From: Candidatus Omnitrophota bacterium
GTDB lineage: Bacteria; Omnitrophota; Gorgyraeia; Duberdicusellales; 4484-171
Length of the DNA stretch: 7,979 nt
NCBI GenBank assembly: GCA_028702365.1
Contig: JAQVOZ010000054.1
Location: 1-7,979, forward strand
Reading direction: 5' to 3'
Shown: in pieces, positions 1 to 6,393 of the stretch
Layout of the letters: every line of letters starts with the position of its first letter
Position numbering within the stretch: the stretch's first letter is position 1
Position numbers and translations under genes: made by a program
Notes under the pieces: generated by a model
The model's input: only the letters and a program-made list of their open reading frames with translations
Told to the model about the DNA's origin: nothing
Database searches by the model: none

Positions 1-197
1 AGACAGCTCATGCCATAAAGGCAGTAATTGAAATTGCCAAGAGCGAGAAAAAAGAAAAATGCATTGTTTTTAATTTTAGCGGCCATGGATTTTTAGACCT
101 CGCTTCTTACGATAAATTTTTTAACGGAGAATTGAAAAATTATTCCCACCCACTTAAAGAAATAAGAGCCGCCTTAAAAAGCTTACCCAAGGTGTAA
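1..197 (+). CDS. trpB: Tryptophan synthase beta-like protein (TrpB2 type), C-terminal end, 5' truncated
   Basis: An open frame runs from base 3 to the TAA at 195-197 and gives the last 64 residues of a protein whose start lies outside the window. It opens with TAHAIKAVIEIAKSEKK and continues through CIVFNFSGHGFLDLASYDKF, ending ALKSLPKV. A TAHA helix followed by a strand, then SGHG-x-x-D-x-x-x-Y, is the typical C-terminus of the TrpB2 branch of tryptophan synthase beta. In that pyridoxal-phosphate family, the segment lies near the cofactor ring and closes the fold. TrpB makes L-tryptophan from indole and serine. TrpB2 proteins often act without TrpA, and some may have other substrates. The gatC start follows after 1 nt, so the two are probably co-transcribed. 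Family assignment is good; the exact substrate cannot be judged from this fragment. Confidence 0.75.
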   Translation, partial: TAHAIKAVIEIAKSEKKEKCIVFNFSGHGFLDLASYDKFFNGELKNYSHPLKEIRAALKSLPKV

Positions 198-198
198 T

Positions 199-483
199 AT
201 GCCGGACGAAAAACAAGTCGAATATGTAGCTAATCTTGCAAGGATTGGGGTATCCGGTGATGAAGCCGAACATCTAAGCAGCCAACTGTCAAAAATTTTA
301 GGCTATATCGATAAGCTTAAAGAGCTTGATGTGGATAATGTTGAGCCAATGAGGGGCCCCAGCCTTAAAAATAATATATTCAGAAAAGACGAGGCTACGG
401 ATTCCGGCGTTCAGGAAGATATTCTGAAAAATGCCCCTTCACGGGAAGGAAATTATTTTAAAATACCCAAAGTAATTGAATAG
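199..483 (+). CDS. gatC: Asp-tRNA(Asn)/Glu-tRNA(Gln) amidotransferase subunit C
   Basis: The product is 94 residues, the normal size for GatC. GatC is the small belt-like subunit that wraps around GatA and links it to GatB in the cytoplasmic amidotransferase, which converts Glu-tRNA(Gln) and/or Asp-tRNA(Asn) to the correctly amidated forms. Hallmarks are VEYVANLARIGVS near residues 8-20, the helix QLSKILGYIDKLKELD around 29-44, VEP at 48-50, an FRKDE motif near 61-65, and the conserved tail NAPSREGNYFKIPKVIE at 78-94. The start is the only sensible ATG, 1 nt after the upstream stop. Its Shine-Dalgarno is modest (AAGGTG at 189-194, inside the upstream gene), which points to translational coupling. 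gatA follows 6 nt downstream. Having all three subunits together suggests the organism lacks a GlnRS, an AsnRS, or both. Confidence 0.97.
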   Translation: MPDEKQVEYVANLARIGVSGDEAEHLSSQLSKILGYIDKLKELDVDNVEPMRGPSLKNNIFRKDEATDSGVQEDILKNAPSREGNYFKIPKVIE

Positions 484-489
484 TTTATA

Positions 490-1914
490 ATGGATAATCT
501 AACCGGCCTAACCGGCATTCAAATTGCCCAAAACATCAAAAATAGCAAATTAAGCGAAAAAGATGCATGTTCTTTTTTTAGGGAACGTATAAACAATAAC
601 ACCAGCCTAAACGCCTTTGTAGAAAGTTATGAAGTGCCGATTGGGGCAGATGGCGATTCTTCGCTTAAAGGCGTGCCTATAGCAATTAAAGACAATATTT
701 GCATAAAGGGTAAAAAGATTACCTGCGCTTCAAAGATTCTTTCTTCTCATACGGCAGTGTATGATGCAACAGTAATTACGAAATTAAAGAACGCAGGCCT
801 TAAAATTATCGGCACAACCAACATGGATGAGTTTGCTTTTGGTTCATCCACGGAAAGCTCCTGCTATGGAGTTACGAAAAACCCCTGGGATATGCAAAGA
901 GTGCCAGGAGGCTCCAGCGGCGGCTCTGCAGCGGCAGTTGCAGCACGGCTTGTCCCTTTTGCTCTGGGCTCTGATACAGGGGGTTCTATACGCCAACCAG
1001 CTTCGTTTTGCGGCATTGTGGGGTTTAAACCAAGTTACGGCCGGGTTTCAAGGTATGGTTTGATAGCTTTTGGCTCGAGCCTGGATCAGATCGGCCCGCT
1101 TACTACAAATTTTACTGATTGCGCCCATCTTCTTAATATAATTTGCGGTTTTGATGAACATGATTCTACGTCTGCCCCAATTGAGAAAAAAGATTTCTCA
1201 AAGTCATTGATAGAGGATGTTACGGGCCTCAGGGTTGGAATGCCGCGCCAATATTTTGCTAAAGGAATAGATGAAGAAATAAAAAATGCGATTTTAGGAG
1301 TAAGCAGGCTCCTGAAAGAAAAGGGTGCCGCAATCGTAGATATAGACTTGCCTCATACGGAATACGCGGTGGCTACTTACTATATCATTGGTTCCTCCGA
1401 GGCCAGCTCTAACCTGCAAAGATTTGACGGTATCAAATATGGCTTAAGAGAATCTGCCTCCGGGCTTATGGATATTTATAAAAACTCCCGCAGGGCGGGT
1501 TTTGGCGATGAGTCAAAGAGAAGAATTTTTCTCGGCACTTACAGCCTTTCCAGCGGCTATTATGATGCTTATTATGTAAGGGCCTTAAAGGTACGCACCC
1601 TCATAAAAAAAGATTTCGATGATGCTTTTAAAAAAATAGATGTAATATTGACTCCGACTTCTCCTACTGCCGCTTTTAAGATAGGAGAAAAAGCAACAGA
1701 CCCTTTAAGCATGTATCTTTCCGATATTTATACCATATCTGCGAATCTTGCTGGGCTTCCGGCGGTATCGCTGCCCTGCGGTTTTACCAAAAATAATTTA
1801 CCTATCGGAGCGCAGCTTATCGCGAAAGAATTTGACGAAGAAACACTTATTAGGGCGGGCTACAGTTACCAGTGTGCAACTGATTACCATAAGAGAATGC
1901 CGGAATTAAAATAA
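490..1914 (+). CDS. gatA: Asp-tRNA(Asn)/Glu-tRNA(Gln) amidotransferase subunit A (glutaminase/amidase)
   Basis: At 474 residues this is a full-length GatA, the amidase-signature subunit that hydrolyses glutamine and feeds ammonia to GatB. The Ser-cisSer-Lys triad is intact: Lys67 in GVPIAIKDN, Ser142 in VPGGSSGGSAA and Ser166 in GSDTGGSIRQP. The spacings of 75 and 24 residues match those I recall for Staphylococcus aureus GatA (Lys79, Ser154, Ser178). Other family features are TNMDEFAFGSSTE (110-122), GFKPSYGRVSRYGL (178-191), IIGSSEASSNLQRFDG and the C-terminal HKRMPEL. The ATG lies 6 nt after the gatC stop with no clear Shine-Dalgarno, so its translation probably depends on gatC. gatB begins 5 nt after the stop. 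The active-site spacing and full length argue for GatA rather than another amidase. Confidence 0.98.
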   Translation: MDNLTGLTGIQIAQNIKNSKLSEKDACSFFRERINNNTSLNAFVESYEVPIGADGDSSLKGVPIAIKDNICIKGKKITCASKILSSHTAVYDATVITKLKNAGLKIIGTTNMDEFAFGSSTESSCYGVTKNPWDMQRVPGGSSGGSAAAVAARLVPFALGSDTGGSIRQPASFCGIVGFKPSYGRVSRYGLIAFGSSLDQIGPLTTNFTDCAHLLNIICGFDEHDSTSAPIEKKDFSKSLIEDVTGLRVGMPRQYFAKGIDEEIKNAILGVSRLLKEKGAAIVDIDLPHTEYAVATYYIIGSSEASSNLQRFDGIKYGLRESASGLMDIYKNSRRAGFGDESKRRIFLGTYSLSSGYYDAYYVRALKVRTLIKKDFDDAFKKIDVILTPTSPTAAFKIGEKATDPLSMYLSDIYTISANLAGLPAVSLPCGFTKNNLPIGAQLIAKEFDEETLIRAGYSYQCATDYHKRMPELK

Positions 1915-1919
1915 TTATT

Positions 1920-3338
1920 ATGCAAGAATTCGATACGGTAATAGGCTTAGAAGTCCACGTGCAGCTAAACACCAATTCAAAGATTTTCTGTTCGTGCTCT
2001 ACGAAGTTTGAGAATCCTGCGAACAGTAATATTTGCCCTGTATGCTGCGGATATCCGGGGGTGCTGCCTGTATTTAACAAACAGGCGCTTCTCCTTGCTA
2101 TAAGAGTAGCGCTTGCCCTTAACTGTAAAATAAACAAGAAAATATATTTCGAGAGAAAAAATTATTTTTATCCTGATTTACCGAAAAATTACCAGATATC
2201 CCAATATAAAATGCCTTTAGGCGAAGGCGGGGCGCTTTCCCTGCCGACAGAAAAAACAATAGGCATAACACGGGTCCATCTTGAAGAAGATGCCGGAAAA
2301 CTTATTCATAAAGAGAATTATTCCCTGGTTGATTTAAACCGGACAGGCACGCCGCTTTTGGAAATAGTCTCAAATCCTGATATCACCAGCCCCCAAGACG
2401 CTTTCGATTACCTCTCGTCTCTTAAACTTATCCTTCAATATATAGGCGCATCAGAGTGCAATATGGAAAAGGGAAGTTTGCGTTGTGACGCAAACATATC
2501 CTTAAAGAACAAAGGCGCGTCAACGCTTGGGGTAAAGGTAGAACTTAAGAATATGAATACTTTTAAAGGCGTAAGAGATGCTTTGGAATATGAAGTAACC
2601 AGGCAGTCAAAAACTTTAGATGAAGGCGGAAAGATTTTTCAGGAAACCCGCCTCTGGGACGCAGACCGGCAGAAAACCGAAGTAATGCGCAGTAAAGAGG
2701 AAGCTCACGATTATCGTTATTTTCCAGAGCCGGACCTTCTTGATTTTTTTGTTGAAGAAGAATTTATAGAAAACGAAAAACAGTTCGTAAAGGAACTGCC
2801 GCAGGACAGACATAAACGTTTTCTTAGCCAGTATAAACTTCAGGCGCTCGATGTGGACGTGCTGATATCCGAAAAATTCCTTGCTGATTATTTCGAAGAA
2901 GCAGTAAAAGAATTCAATGAGCCGAAAAAAATATGTAATTTTATTATCGGCCCTTTTTTAGAGCAGGTAAATGCATTTCCTGACAGGTTCCAGTCGGTGA
3001 AATTGAGCGCAAAAAATTTTTCAAAGATTGTAAAATATTTTTCAAACGGCTTGCTTAATAATTTAACGGCAAAAAAAGTTCTTGTACTTTGCATAAGCAA
3101 TAATAGCGACATAGATGAAATTATAAAGAATGAAGGCCTTTCGCAGGTTTCCGGAGAAGCGGAACTTTCCGGCCTGGTTCTTGAGGCCATAAAAGAAAGC
3201 CCAAAAGCAGTAAAAGAATATACAGAAGGCAAAAGTCAGGCTATAATGTTTCTCGTGGGCGCTGTTATGAAGAAAACTAAAGGCAAAGCAAATCCAAAAG
3301 TAGTCAAGGAATTGCTTGAGAAAACACTTAAAAGGTAA
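1920..3338 (+). CDS. gatB: Asp-tRNA(Asn)/Glu-tRNA(Gln) amidotransferase subunit B
   Basis: The product is 472 residues, a normal GatB length. GatB phosphorylates the tRNA-bound Glu or Asp side chain with ATP and then amidates it with ammonia from GatA. The N-terminal cradle starts IGLEVHVQLNTNSKIFCSCS. Cys24, Cys26, Cys39 and Cys42 form the C-x-C...C-x-x-C zinc site. Further family motifs are KNYFYPDLPKNYQISQY (80-96), RVHLEEDAGKLIH (118-130), DLNRTGTPLLEIVSNPDI (138-155), KVELKNMNTF and YRYFPEPDL (265-273). The last ~150 residues match the helical and YqeY-like tail used for tRNA recognition, ending NPKVVKELLEKTLKR. No frameshift or missing motif is visible. No Shine-Dalgarno precedes the ATG, consistent with coupling to gatA. 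The gat run ends here, with a repeat in the following gap. Confidence 0.98.
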   Translation: MQEFDTVIGLEVHVQLNTNSKIFCSCSTKFENPANSNICPVCCGYPGVLPVFNKQALLLAIRVALALNCKINKKIYFERKNYFYPDLPKNYQISQYKMPLGEGGALSLPTEKTIGITRVHLEEDAGKLIHKENYSLVDLNRTGTPLLEIVSNPDITSPQDAFDYLSSLKLILQYIGASECNMEKGSLRCDANISLKNKGASTLGVKVELKNMNTFKGVRDALEYEVTRQSKTLDEGGKIFQETRLWDADRQKTEVMRSKEEAHDYRYFPEPDLLDFFVEEEFIENEKQFVKELPQDRHKRFLSQYKLQALDVDVLISEKFLADYFEEAVKEFNEPKKICNFIIGPFLEQVNAFPDRFQSVKLSAKNFSKIVKYFSNGLLNNLTAKKVLVLCISNNSDIDEIIKNEGLSQVSGEAELSGLVLEAIKESPKAVKEYTEGKSQAIMFLVGAVMKKTKGKANPKVVKELLEKTLKR

Positions 3339-3343
3339 AAAAG

Positions 3344-3403
3344 ATTAGCCCTTGCGCCTGAAGCGCTGTGGGTTAAATTTAGCGACTGCGTCGCAAAATT
3401 TAA
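3344..3403 (+). repeat. Dispersed palindromic repeat, copy 1 (short form)
   Basis: This lies in the gatB-ctpA gap. The left end (3344-3360) matches 6194-6210 at 15 of 17 positions. Next comes AAGCGCT (3361/3362 onward), also present at 6256-6262. The right part is a near-perfect hairpin: 14-nt arms 3373-3386 and 3390-3403 with one mismatch and a TGC loop, AT-rich outside (TTAAATTT) and GCGAC/GTCGC inside. Another GCGC/GCGC hairpin sits at 3354-3366. Relative to copy 2 it lacks about 45 nt. The right arm ends in the first two bases of the ctpA Shine-Dalgarno. There is no T-run after the stem, so it does not look like a classical terminator. Confidence 0.7.
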
Positions 3404-3408
3404 GGAGG
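3402..3408 (+). promoter_or_regulatory. Strong Shine-Dalgarno of ctpA, overlapping a hairpin arm
   Basis: AAGGAGG sits 6 nt before the ATG at 3415 and fixes that start over the longer open frame reaching back to 3352. Its first two bases are the last two bases of the 14-nt hairpin arm at 3390-3403. Folding of the hairpin could therefore place the ribosome site right at the foot of a stem. Confidence 0.85.
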
Positions 3409-3414
3409 CAAGAA

Positions 3415-4644
3415 ATGCGGAAAAAAATTTTACTCGGAGTAATAATAACCGCACTCGTATCCGTAGGTATTTTTTCTTATTATAACAAAGTTTCAATTGC
3501 CAAAGAGCGCGAAGATAATTTTTACAAGGAACTTGACGTTTTCGCTGAAGCTTTAGCCGTAATTGAAAAAAAATACGTAGAAGATAAACCGCCCCATGAT
3601 TTAATCTATGGCGCTTTGGAGGGGCTGCTAGCTTCCCTTGATTCTTACAGTGAATTTCTTAGCCCTGACGAATATAAGGAATTGCTTGTTGATACAGAAG
3701 GAAAATTCGGCGGCCTCGGCATTGAAATTACCATACGGGATACTTTGCTTACGATAGTTTCTCCCATTGAAGACACTCCCGCCTGGAATGCAGGTTTAAA
3801 GTCCGGCGATATAATTGTAAAGATAGACGGGAAAGTAACAAAAGGAATTACAATAACCGAAGCTGTAAAAAAATTAAGGGGCGACCCCGGCACAAAAGTT
3901 ACCCTTACAGTGCTAAAAGAAAAAGACAGAAAACTTGAAGATGTTATATTGGTCCGCGCAATAATAAAAATAAAAGACATTAAACGCGCTGAATTACTTG
4001 AAGACAGCATAGGTTATATAAGGATAGCAGAATTTAGAGAAAATACTGCGAGGGATTTGGACAAGGCCCTTACGGAATTGAATAAAAAAGGCCTTAAGGC
4101 GATAGTAATAGACGTCAGGAACAATCCCGGAGGGCTCCTTGAATCGGCAATTGATGTAACAAGCAGGTTTCTTGAAACCGACAAGACCGTTGTTTCTACA
4201 AGGTCGAGGACTGAAAAAGAAAATATATACAAATCGGTTGCGCTGAAGGAAAAATATAGCGACATGCCGATAGTGGTTCTTATAAACAAGGGAAGCGCAT
4301 CTGCGAGCGAAATTCTTGCTTCCGCGCTACGCGATAACAAGAAAGCAGTTATCATGGGCGAAACGAGTTTCGGAAAAGGCTCGGTTCAAACAATAATTCC
4401 GCTTTCTGACGGCTCGGCTCTGCGGCTTACTACTTCAAGGTATTATACTCCATCTGGCGTAAGCATACATGAAAAGGGCATTACCCCGGATATAGTTATT
4501 GCCAATGATGTTGGCGCCGACGAAAAGGAAGATGTTTTTGAGAAACTGGAGAAGAAGCCGGAATTCGATTATAAAAAAGACTACCCGATAGTAAGGGCGG
4601 TTGATTTTCTAAAAGGCATGCTTGTTTTGTCTTCGACAAAATAA
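3415..4644 (+). CDS. ctpA: C-terminal processing peptidase (CtpA, MEROPS S41A) with PDZ domain
   Basis: Counting from the ATG at 3415 gives 409 residues. The start is set by AAGGAGG 6 nt upstream; the open frame extends back to 3352, but those 21 residues would be encoded by the repeat and lack a site. Residues 1-3 are basic, followed by a hydrophobic stretch at about 4-22, a signal peptide or anchor, so the enzyme acts outside the inner membrane. A PDZ domain spans about 98-185 (FGGLGIEITIRD, AGLKSGDIIVKIDG). The S41 core follows, with IRIAEFRE and VIDVRNNPGGLLESA. The catalytic site is Ser296 in NKGSASASEI, Lys321 and Gln325 in GETSFGKGSVQ; the 25 and 4 residue spacings match Bacillus CtpB. 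The Ctp family trims C-termini of envelope proteins and regulates cell-wall hydrolases. Target and adaptor are not evident here. It may be transcribed separately from gatB. Confidence 0.94.
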   Translation: MRKKILLGVIITALVSVGIFSYYNKVSIAKEREDNFYKELDVFAEALAVIEKKYVEDKPPHDLIYGALEGLLASLDSYSEFLSPDEYKELLVDTEGKFGGLGIEITIRDTLLTIVSPIEDTPAWNAGLKSGDIIVKIDGKVTKGITITEAVKKLRGDPGTKVTLTVLKEKDRKLEDVILVRAIIKIKDIKRAELLEDSIGYIRIAEFRENTARDLDKALTELNKKGLKAIVIDVRNNPGGLLESAIDVTSRFLETDKTVVSTRSRTEKENIYKSVALKEKYSDMPIVVLINKGSASASEILASALRDNKKAVIMGETSFGKGSVQTIIPLSDGSALRLTTSRYYTPSGVSIHEKGITPDIVIANDVGADEKEDVFEKLEKKPEFDYKKDYPIVRAVDFLKGMLVLSSTK

Positions 4645-4730
4645 CACAGATGATCACAAATAGGCGGACGCAGATGATCACAGAAAAATTCATCTGCGAT
4701 CATCTGTTTTGTGTCTGTGATAATCTGTGT
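4644..4730. repeat. Large imperfect inverted repeat built from four 13-nt units
   Basis: Four versions of CAGATGATCACAG fill the ctpA-tsaD gap. Two are forward (4647-4658, 4671-4683) and two inverted (4694-4706, 4715-4727). The outer arms ACACAGATGATCACA (4644-4658) and TGTGATAATCTGTGT (4716-4730) pair with one mismatch. The inner arms 4671-4683 and 4694-4706 also pair with one mismatch around a 10-nt loop, AAAAATTCAT. The segments between the arms are unequal and unpaired. The left end includes the last base of the ctpA stop codon, and the right end is 8 nt from the tsaD ATG. No coding potential or T-run is seen. The layout looks like a dispersed intergenic repeat, possibly a MITE-like or REP-like insertion. 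Confidence 0.8.
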
Positions 4731-4738
4731 AAAACAAA

Positions 4739-5728
4739 ATGTACACACTCGGCATAGAAACTTCCTGCGATGAAACTTCCTGTGCGATATTGAAAGATTA
4801 TAAAGTTCTTTCAAACGTCACCATTTCTTCGTTAAGGGAACATAGAAAATACGGAGGAGTGGTTCCTGAGATTGCAACCCGCGCCCACCTTAAAAATATA
4901 AATAAGGTCCTTTATGGTGCACTTGGTACTTCCGGAATTTCTTTGGATAAAATCGGCTTGATTGCCGTAACTTATAAGCCCGGCCTGATAGGTTCTCTGG
5001 TCGTCGGCGTAAATTTTGCAAAAGCTCTAAGCTACGCCCTCAAAAAACCTCTCATCGGGGTTAATCATCTTTATGCGCATATTTTTGCATCTTTTCTGAA
5101 CAACGACGAGAAGTTGGAATTCCCATTTCTGGGGCTTGTTGTTTCCGGGGGTCATAGCGAAATTTATTACGTTAAAGATTTTGATAAGATAAAACTCTTA
5201 GGGCAAACCCAGGATGACGCCTGCGGAGAAGTTTTCGATAAAATTGCAAAAGCATATGGCCTTGATTATCCGGGAGGGCCGGCAATTGATAAGCTTTTTG
5301 ATGTGCGCCATAAAGATTATTTTAAATTTAAGTGCGGAAGAAGCGGGCTAAATTTAAGTTTCAGCGGGATTAAAACAGCTTTAATATATAAAAAAATGGA
5401 ATTTGAAAAAAAGAATTTGCTTGATAAAAACACAAAGGTAAAATTGCTTTCTTCTTTTCAGGCTGCGAGCATAGAGGCGGTAGTGTCGGCAATTTTAGAA
5501 GCAAAAGCGCAGTATAAATTAAAGGTTGTTGCCTGCGGCGGCGGTGTTGTTGCTAATAGTTATCTGCGAAAGCGGCTTAAAGAAAGCGAAGGTAAAGGAG
5601 ATAGGTTTCTAATCCCTCCGCTAGAGTATACCGCAGACAACGCTGCAATAGTTGCAGGATTGGGTTTTTACCTGTATAATAAAAAAGGCAAAGTAAGCAG
5701 TTTAACTTTGGAGGCTGAAGCGAATTAA
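4739..5728 (+). CDS. tsaD: tRNA N6-threonylcarbamoyladenosine (t6A37) transferase TsaD
   Basis: The product is 329 residues, typical of TsaD (Kae1/Qri7/YgjD). TsaD moves the threonylcarbamoyl group from threonylcarbamoyl-AMP to A37 of ANN-decoding tRNAs, with TsaB and TsaE in bacteria. The N-terminus TLGIETSCDETSCAIL is the family opening and fixes the ATG. The metal ligands are His110 and His114 in NHLYAHIFA and Asp300 in YTADNAA, equivalent to E. coli His111, His115 and Asp300. SGGHSE (136-141), DDACGEVFDKIA (159-170), YPGGPAID (177-184) and LSFSGIKTA (206-214) are also present. The ASKHA-type fold therefore looks intact. No Shine-Dalgarno precedes the ATG; the upstream sequence is A-rich, immediately after the inverted repeat. 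tsaB and tsaE are not in this window. The mgtC-like gene follows after 1 nt. Confidence 0.97.
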   Translation: MYTLGIETSCDETSCAILKDYKVLSNVTISSLREHRKYGGVVPEIATRAHLKNINKVLYGALGTSGISLDKIGLIAVTYKPGLIGSLVVGVNFAKALSYALKKPLIGVNHLYAHIFASFLNNDEKLEFPFLGLVVSGGHSEIYYVKDFDKIKLLGQTQDDACGEVFDKIAKAYGLDYPGGPAIDKLFDVRHKDYFKFKCGRSGLNLSFSGIKTALIYKKMEFEKKNLLDKNTKVKLLSSFQAASIEAVVSAILEAKAQYKLKVVACGGGVVANSYLRKRLKESEGKGDRFLIPPLEYTADNAAIVAGLGFYLYNKKGKVSSLTLEAEAN

Positions 5729-5729
5729 A

Positions 5730-6170
5730 ATGCTTGATTTTACAGCAGTATTAACCAGGATTGTTTTAGCGGTTGTTCTTGGGGGCATTATCGGCCTTGA
5801 GAGAGAAAAAAAGGGTCGCAATGCCGGGCTTCGGACCCATATTTTAGTCTGCACCGGTTCAAGCTTAATCATGCTTGTGTCTTTATATATTTTTGAAATA
5901 TATCAGGGTAAAGCTCCGGTGGATCCTTCCCGAATTGCCGCAGGCGTTGTTACCGGCATAGGATTTTTAGGCGCCGGCACGATTATGGGAAGCAGCGAGG
6001 GCGTAAAGGGGCTCACTACTGCGGCAAGTATTTGGGTGAGTTCGGCAATTGGCCTTGCTGTTGGCTGCGGATTTTTTAGCGCAGCAGTAATTACTACCGT
6101 AGTCACTTTTATTACGCTTGCTTTTTTAAAACATATAGAAAAGAAATTAGAAGTAACAGAAAACAAATAG
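5730..6170 (+). CDS. MgtC/SapB family inner-membrane protein (short form)
   Basis: This 146-residue hydrophobic protein has the MgtC/SapB signature. It shows GGIIGLEREKKGRNAGLRTH (18-37), then CTGSSLIMLVS (41-51), DPSRIAAGVVTGIGFLGAG (65-83) and GLTTAASIWVSSAIGLAVG (94-112). Membrane segments are likely at about 9-23, 37-56, 67-86, 95-112 and 115-133, ending in a charged tail. Salmonella MgtC, a virulence factor that inhibits F1Fo ATP synthase and is linked to low magnesium, has an extra C-terminal soluble domain that is absent here. Many environmental homologues have only the membrane part and no proven role, so I do not assign the mgtC symbol. The ATG is 1 nt after the tsaD stop. A GGAGG at 5710-5714 is 15 nt away, rather far, so coupling to tsaD is likely. 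No Mg-sensing leader can be seen. Confidence 0.9.
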   Translation: MLDFTAVLTRIVLAVVLGGIIGLEREKKGRNAGLRTHILVCTGSSLIMLVSLYIFEIYQGKAPVDPSRIAAGVVTGIGFLGAGTIMGSSEGVKGLTTAASIWVSSAIGLAVGCGFFSAAVITTVVTFITLAFLKHIEKKLEVTENK

Positions 6171-6193
6171 ATGAGGCTTGGAGCATGTTGTTA

Positions 6194-6300
6194 ATTATCC
6201 CTCGCGCCTGTATATCTATAAATTTTCCTGAACGCAGGCCGAGAAAATTTACGCGAAGCGCTTCGGAGTTAAATTTCACGACTTAGGTCGAAAAATTTTT
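6194..6300 (+). repeat. Dispersed palindromic repeat, copy 2 (long form, three chained hairpins)
   Basis: The left end 6194-6210 repeats 3344-3360 at 15 of 17 positions, and the right half from AAGCGCT (6256) through TTAAATTT (6269-6276) also matches copy 1. Between them are about 45 extra nt (6211-6255). Three hairpins share AAATTT arms. TAAATTTTC 6219-6227 pairs with 6243-6251. Around the perfect palindrome CGAAGCGCTTCG (6254-6265), AAATTTA 6245-6251 pairs with 6270-6276. AAATTT...CGAC 6271-6282 pairs with GTCG...AAATTT 6287-6298 around TTAG. Because the arms are shared, neighbouring hairpins are mutually exclusive. The element lies in the mgtC-bactofilin gap and encodes no open frame of note. 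Confidence 0.7.
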
Positions 6301-6393
6301 ATACCCCGCGCTTAATCACCCGACGCTTAAAGGAATTGCGTCGGTGTAGCCCTCTGGCTTATGTATTGCGCGGGTATTGTCCTTCCTGGACAA
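6301..6393 (+). promoter_or_regulatory. Candidate structured leader RNA: three-way junction plus start-proximal hairpin
   Basis: An outer stem pairs ATACCCCGCGC (6301-6311) with GCGCGGGTAT (6368-6377): 10 pairs with one bulged C. It encloses two hairpins. CACCCGACGC (6317-6326) pairs with GCGTCGGTG (6338-6346): 9 pairs, again with one bulged C, and an 11-nt loop. AGCC (6348-6351) pairs with GGCT (6356-6359) around CTCT. Immediately after, TTGTCC (6377-6382) pairs with GGACAA (6388-6393) around TTCCT, touching the Shine-Dalgarno. The stems are GC-rich and mostly perfect, unlike the surrounding AT-rich sequence. I do not recognise a known riboswitch class. It could be a cis-regulatory leader of the bactofilin gene, or an extension of the adjacent repeat. 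Confidence 0.5.

Noticed and set aside
827..1063. Plus-strand open frame inside gatA
   Set aside because: It is a different frame of the conserved amidase core; the translation is not recognisable as any family.
1850..2137. Minus-strand open frame across the gatA-gatB junction, and similar ones at 2616-2813, 2888-3232, 3236-3496, 3645-4010, 4014-4355, 5903-6166 and 6316-6654
   Set aside because: All lie antisense to well-conserved genes or to the leader, have low-complexity Ser/Phe-rich translations, no ribosome site and no recognisable domain.
3352..3414. 21-residue N-terminal extension of CtpA
   Set aside because: It would be encoded by the palindromic repeat, lacks a ribosome site and would bury the signal peptide. 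The ATG at 3415 has AAGGAGG at the right distance.
4644..4730. CRISPR array
   Set aside because: The units alternate in orientation and have no regular spacers; this is an inverted repeat.
4496..4814. Two overlapping minus-strand frames spanning the inverted repeat (4496-4693, 4581-4814)
   Set aside because: They run through the ends of ctpA and tsaD and the palindrome; repeat-derived peptides with no family likeness.
6188..6216. Possible sigma-70 promoter TTGTTA, 17 nt, TATATC upstream of the structured leader
   Set aside because: Only 4 of 6 matches in each box in AT-rich sequence; too weak to call without transcript data.
6301..6377. Known riboswitch (c-di-GMP, purine, TPP, THF) or hammerhead ribozyme
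   Set aside because: Three-way shape only; I could not find the conserved core nucleotides of these classes by eye.
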